Source of the DNA: Plasmodium coatneyi
Taxonomy: Eukaryota; Apicomplexa; Aconoidasida; Haemosporida; Plasmodiidae
Direction: 5' to 3'
Length of the DNA: 64,000 nucleotides
Assembly: GCF_001680005.1 (NCBI RefSeq)
Contig: NC_033565.1
Span: 1,097,501 to 1,161,500, forward strand
The notes beneath the pieces were generated by a model. It was not told the DNA's origin and did no database searches. It was given only the letters and a program-made list of their open reading frames with translations. The translations under genes were made by a program, and so were the position numbers. This document shows positions 61,527 to 64,000 of the stretch, in pieces; positions within the stretch are counted from its first letter, which is position 1, and every line of letters begins with the position of its first letter.

Positions 61527-63988
61527 TTATCTAACATATGGAACAGAATATTCAGATGGGTCCGCTATTGAACCTGTTGCTGTCGAACCACCAATTGTTG
61601 AAGCACCTTCTGTAGAATTGTCGTCGTCATCTCCAAACTCATTAATATCTCTCCTAATGGCAGACCTTCTATTCCTATTTTTACTGTTCTTTTTTCTTCC
61701 TCCAAAAAAAGAATTACGTATCCATGAAGATAAAAGATTACGCTAATGAAGGAAGAAGTGGAAGAAAGCGGGAGGGGGGCAACATAATATAATATGTCCA
61801 CATATATACATATATGTGGACATGTATATATATATGTATGTGTACTCTATTCTGTACATACACACATTTGTACATATTCATGCATACATATATGTATGCA
61901 CATGGTACAGTCTATTCTATATTTGTACTGCTCAAATAAGGAAGGATTAATAATAACAATAAACATCACTTTCCCTAATATTTTCACTTCACAATTATAA
62001 TTATTACTTTGTACAGAAGGTAAGCGATTGCTGGTAGGCTTACAATGGGAAGTGCAGAGGAAACTGCTGCAGTAGTGGTGGTGCTACTCCCTGGAGTATC
62101 GGTATCTGCTGCAAGGATGGATGCGCCCTGCTCATCGCTGGATAATTGACCATCTAGCGTTTCACCTGACAATTCGCCGTCCACCTTAGGGTTCACATTA
62201 GGAGACAACGCGTGACCCTTAGCATTGAGTTCCTCTTCGACCTCATCTTCGTCTTCCTCCCCTTCCTCTGTATCTATAACACCATCCTCACTTCCCAGAA
62301 ATTCGTCTTCACCCTCCACATACTCCGGTTCATGTTTAGCGGTGCATGTTAGTTTCGGTAGTTCCTCTGGTGGCCACGGTTTACACGTACTGTTACCTGC
62401 CCAGTATTTACTTCTAAATTCAGTACAACACTTATCAGTACTACTTCCACAAATAGTACATAATTTTTCATATGCTGATTTAACTTTTTCCAGTTGTCCC
62501 TTATATTGTACACTATTAGAATCTATCTTACATTTCGAGTCCCCTTGCCAAGCATTAATGTTATAATTGTAATCGAAAAGTACTTTGCACTCTGGGAAAA
62601 CATATTGGCCAACATCGTCGTACAATTTATTGAATTCATCCTTACATTGGTCATTCGGTAGTTGATCGTAAATTTTCTTCATGGCAGTCGGAAAATTACT
62701 GCCCGTACTCAATTTCTCCCTCACTTTATCTCCTAACCAGTAATAAAAAAAATAACAGGGTATATTATTATCGGACTCTTCTTTCCTTAATTCACACGCA
62801 TAACAATAGGGGTCCATAATTTCCTCGGCAGAAATACCATTCTTCGTGTGCATATTTAGTACCAGCTGCAAATCCCCCTTCTTCTTGCAGCATTCAGGAA
62901 CTCCTTCCTCTCCACCACACCCTATGCCTTGTTCCAGCAGCTGGTACATGAATGCGGAGGGTACTTTAACTGAGTCAACCCCATCCTAAAAGTGTAAAAT
63001 TAGTAAATAATGGAACATATAGATGGATGTTCTTACGTGCTCTCTCACTCTTCTTCATTATATAATGGGCAGGAGTGTTACATATATATGTGTACACACT
63101 ACTGTGTTAGTCACCCCTAAATGATAGGAGGTTAACCGTTAATACTCCCGTTGATGTCCCCACTGATGCAACTTCCTCTTCCAATTCCGAAGCACAATTC
63201 AAATGTAATATTTTTTCATACTTCCCCTTTAATGTACTATTAAATTCTTGACAATATGAATCAGAAGTAGTACTACTAGGGACACACATACTCTTCAGTC
63301 CGTTATATGCTTCCTTTGCTCCTTGCAATTTTTTCTTTAACTTTGGACATAGAGCCGATTCAATATGCCGAAGATTCGCCTCCAGTTTATTATAGTCGTA
63401 ATACCAATCAAACAGTTCTTTAGCCTTTTCGAACTTGTCTTTCCTAATATCATCATATATATCACTGCAACTCCATTCGGAGTTGATTTTCCGCAGTGCA
63501 TCATGAACAAGGGAGATGGCATAGATGAAATTAGACTCTTTGATTTTTCCCTTTATTTGGTCACCAATCCAAAAATATAGTAAATTACAACGTTGACCAT
63601 AGTGCTCATTGTCATTTTCCTCCATGTTTAATGCATAACAGCAAGCATTTACAATTTTATCGGCACAATCTTTATTTTTACTCCGTAACCATCTTAATTC
63701 TGTTCCTAATTTTGTCTCTATTTCTGGTTTCCTATTTTGTTTCCTATGAAGATTACAATGTTCTTCGCCCTTGTCGAACTCAGCATATATTTTCTCTGTG
63801 GGCAACATATTTGGACCCATCCCCCAAAAGTACATAATTCATATAGGAAGTGGAATACATGGGTTTGTGCTCCTGCTTACATGCATTCCTTTGTATTATT
63901 ATTATTTCAATGTGTGTATACGTAATAATGTGCGCATAATGTTTATTTATTTCAAATATAAAGTAACCTGCGGTTCTAGTGGTGCCAT
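61527..63988 (-). CDS. KIR-like protein M, two KIR domains, acidic stalk
   Basis: Exons, right to left: 63988-63968 (MAPLEPQ), about 63823-63137, 62985-62008, 61742-61527; about 633 residues. The first domain has LLYFWIGDQIK and ELFDWYYDYNK. The second has YFFYYWLGDKVREK, then, in the same exon, a long acidic stretch (EEGEEDEDEVEEE) and a TM (SLPAIAYLLYK). The tail begins RNLLSSW and ends DPSEYSVPYVR. The acceptor of the second exon is odd: where KIR genes have TTTTAG the sequence reads TTTTGGGG, with no AG for about 50 bases upstream. An AG at 63795-63794 would still keep frame, joining MAPLEPQ to KIYAEF. Other junctions are canonical and phase 0. Confidence 0.8.
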
Positions 63989-64000
63989 TTTCCCCCTTCA

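Overview
This window is AT-rich apicomplexan DNA carrying two variant-antigen families, SICAvar and KIR. SICAvar genes show an acidic tail exon rich in KEDVPSSDSGFREEDFVP-type repeats, a TM exon ending in SYLLWK, and Cys-rich exons. KIR genes show short 5' exons, Cys-rich domains with an FYYWLGDK-type core, and TM segments ending in LYK. Together with interstitial telomere-like CCCTRAA arrays, these point to a simian malaria parasite of the Plasmodium knowlesi / P. coatneyi group. I cannot separate the two from this window alone. The human CD99-like stretches in two KIR sequences favour P. knowlesi, where such mimicry has been reported.

Layout, left to right (sign is strand): KIR A (-, tail runs off the left edge); CCTTAGAC minisatellite; 3' fragment of a CD99-mimicking KIR (-); telomere-like array ITS1; KIR B (+); SICAvar C (-); KIR D (-); ITS2; KIR E (+); SICAvar F (-); KIR G (-); a GC-richer core-like island with the last exon of a TB2/DP1/HVA22 (REEP/Yop1-type) gene (-); KIR H (-, CD99 mimic); a ~2 kb array ITS4; KIR I (+, one frameshift); relic SICAvar 3' flank; KIR J (-); SICAvar-tail relic and ITS5; KIR K (+, pseudogene); a two-exon putative exported protein L (+); KIR M (-).

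The plan is modular. A telomere-like array sits between the heads of divergently transcribed KIR genes. The rightward KIR faces a leftward SICAvar tail to tail, and the SICAvar promoter abuts the 3' end of the next leftward KIR. Positions 4.8-18.9 kb and 19.9-35.6 kb look like two copies of one such cassette. A third copy at 41.6-51.2 kb has lost its SICAvar.

The most interesting biology is host mimicry. The orphan exon at 4206-4645 and KIR H each carry long, near-identical stretches of the CD99 ectodomain, and they retain different, complementary parts of it.

Gene models were spliced by eye from GT/AG sites and checked for codon phase. First exons and a few splice sites are tentative and are marked so. 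No tRNA, rRNA, CRISPR or insertion sequence was seen.
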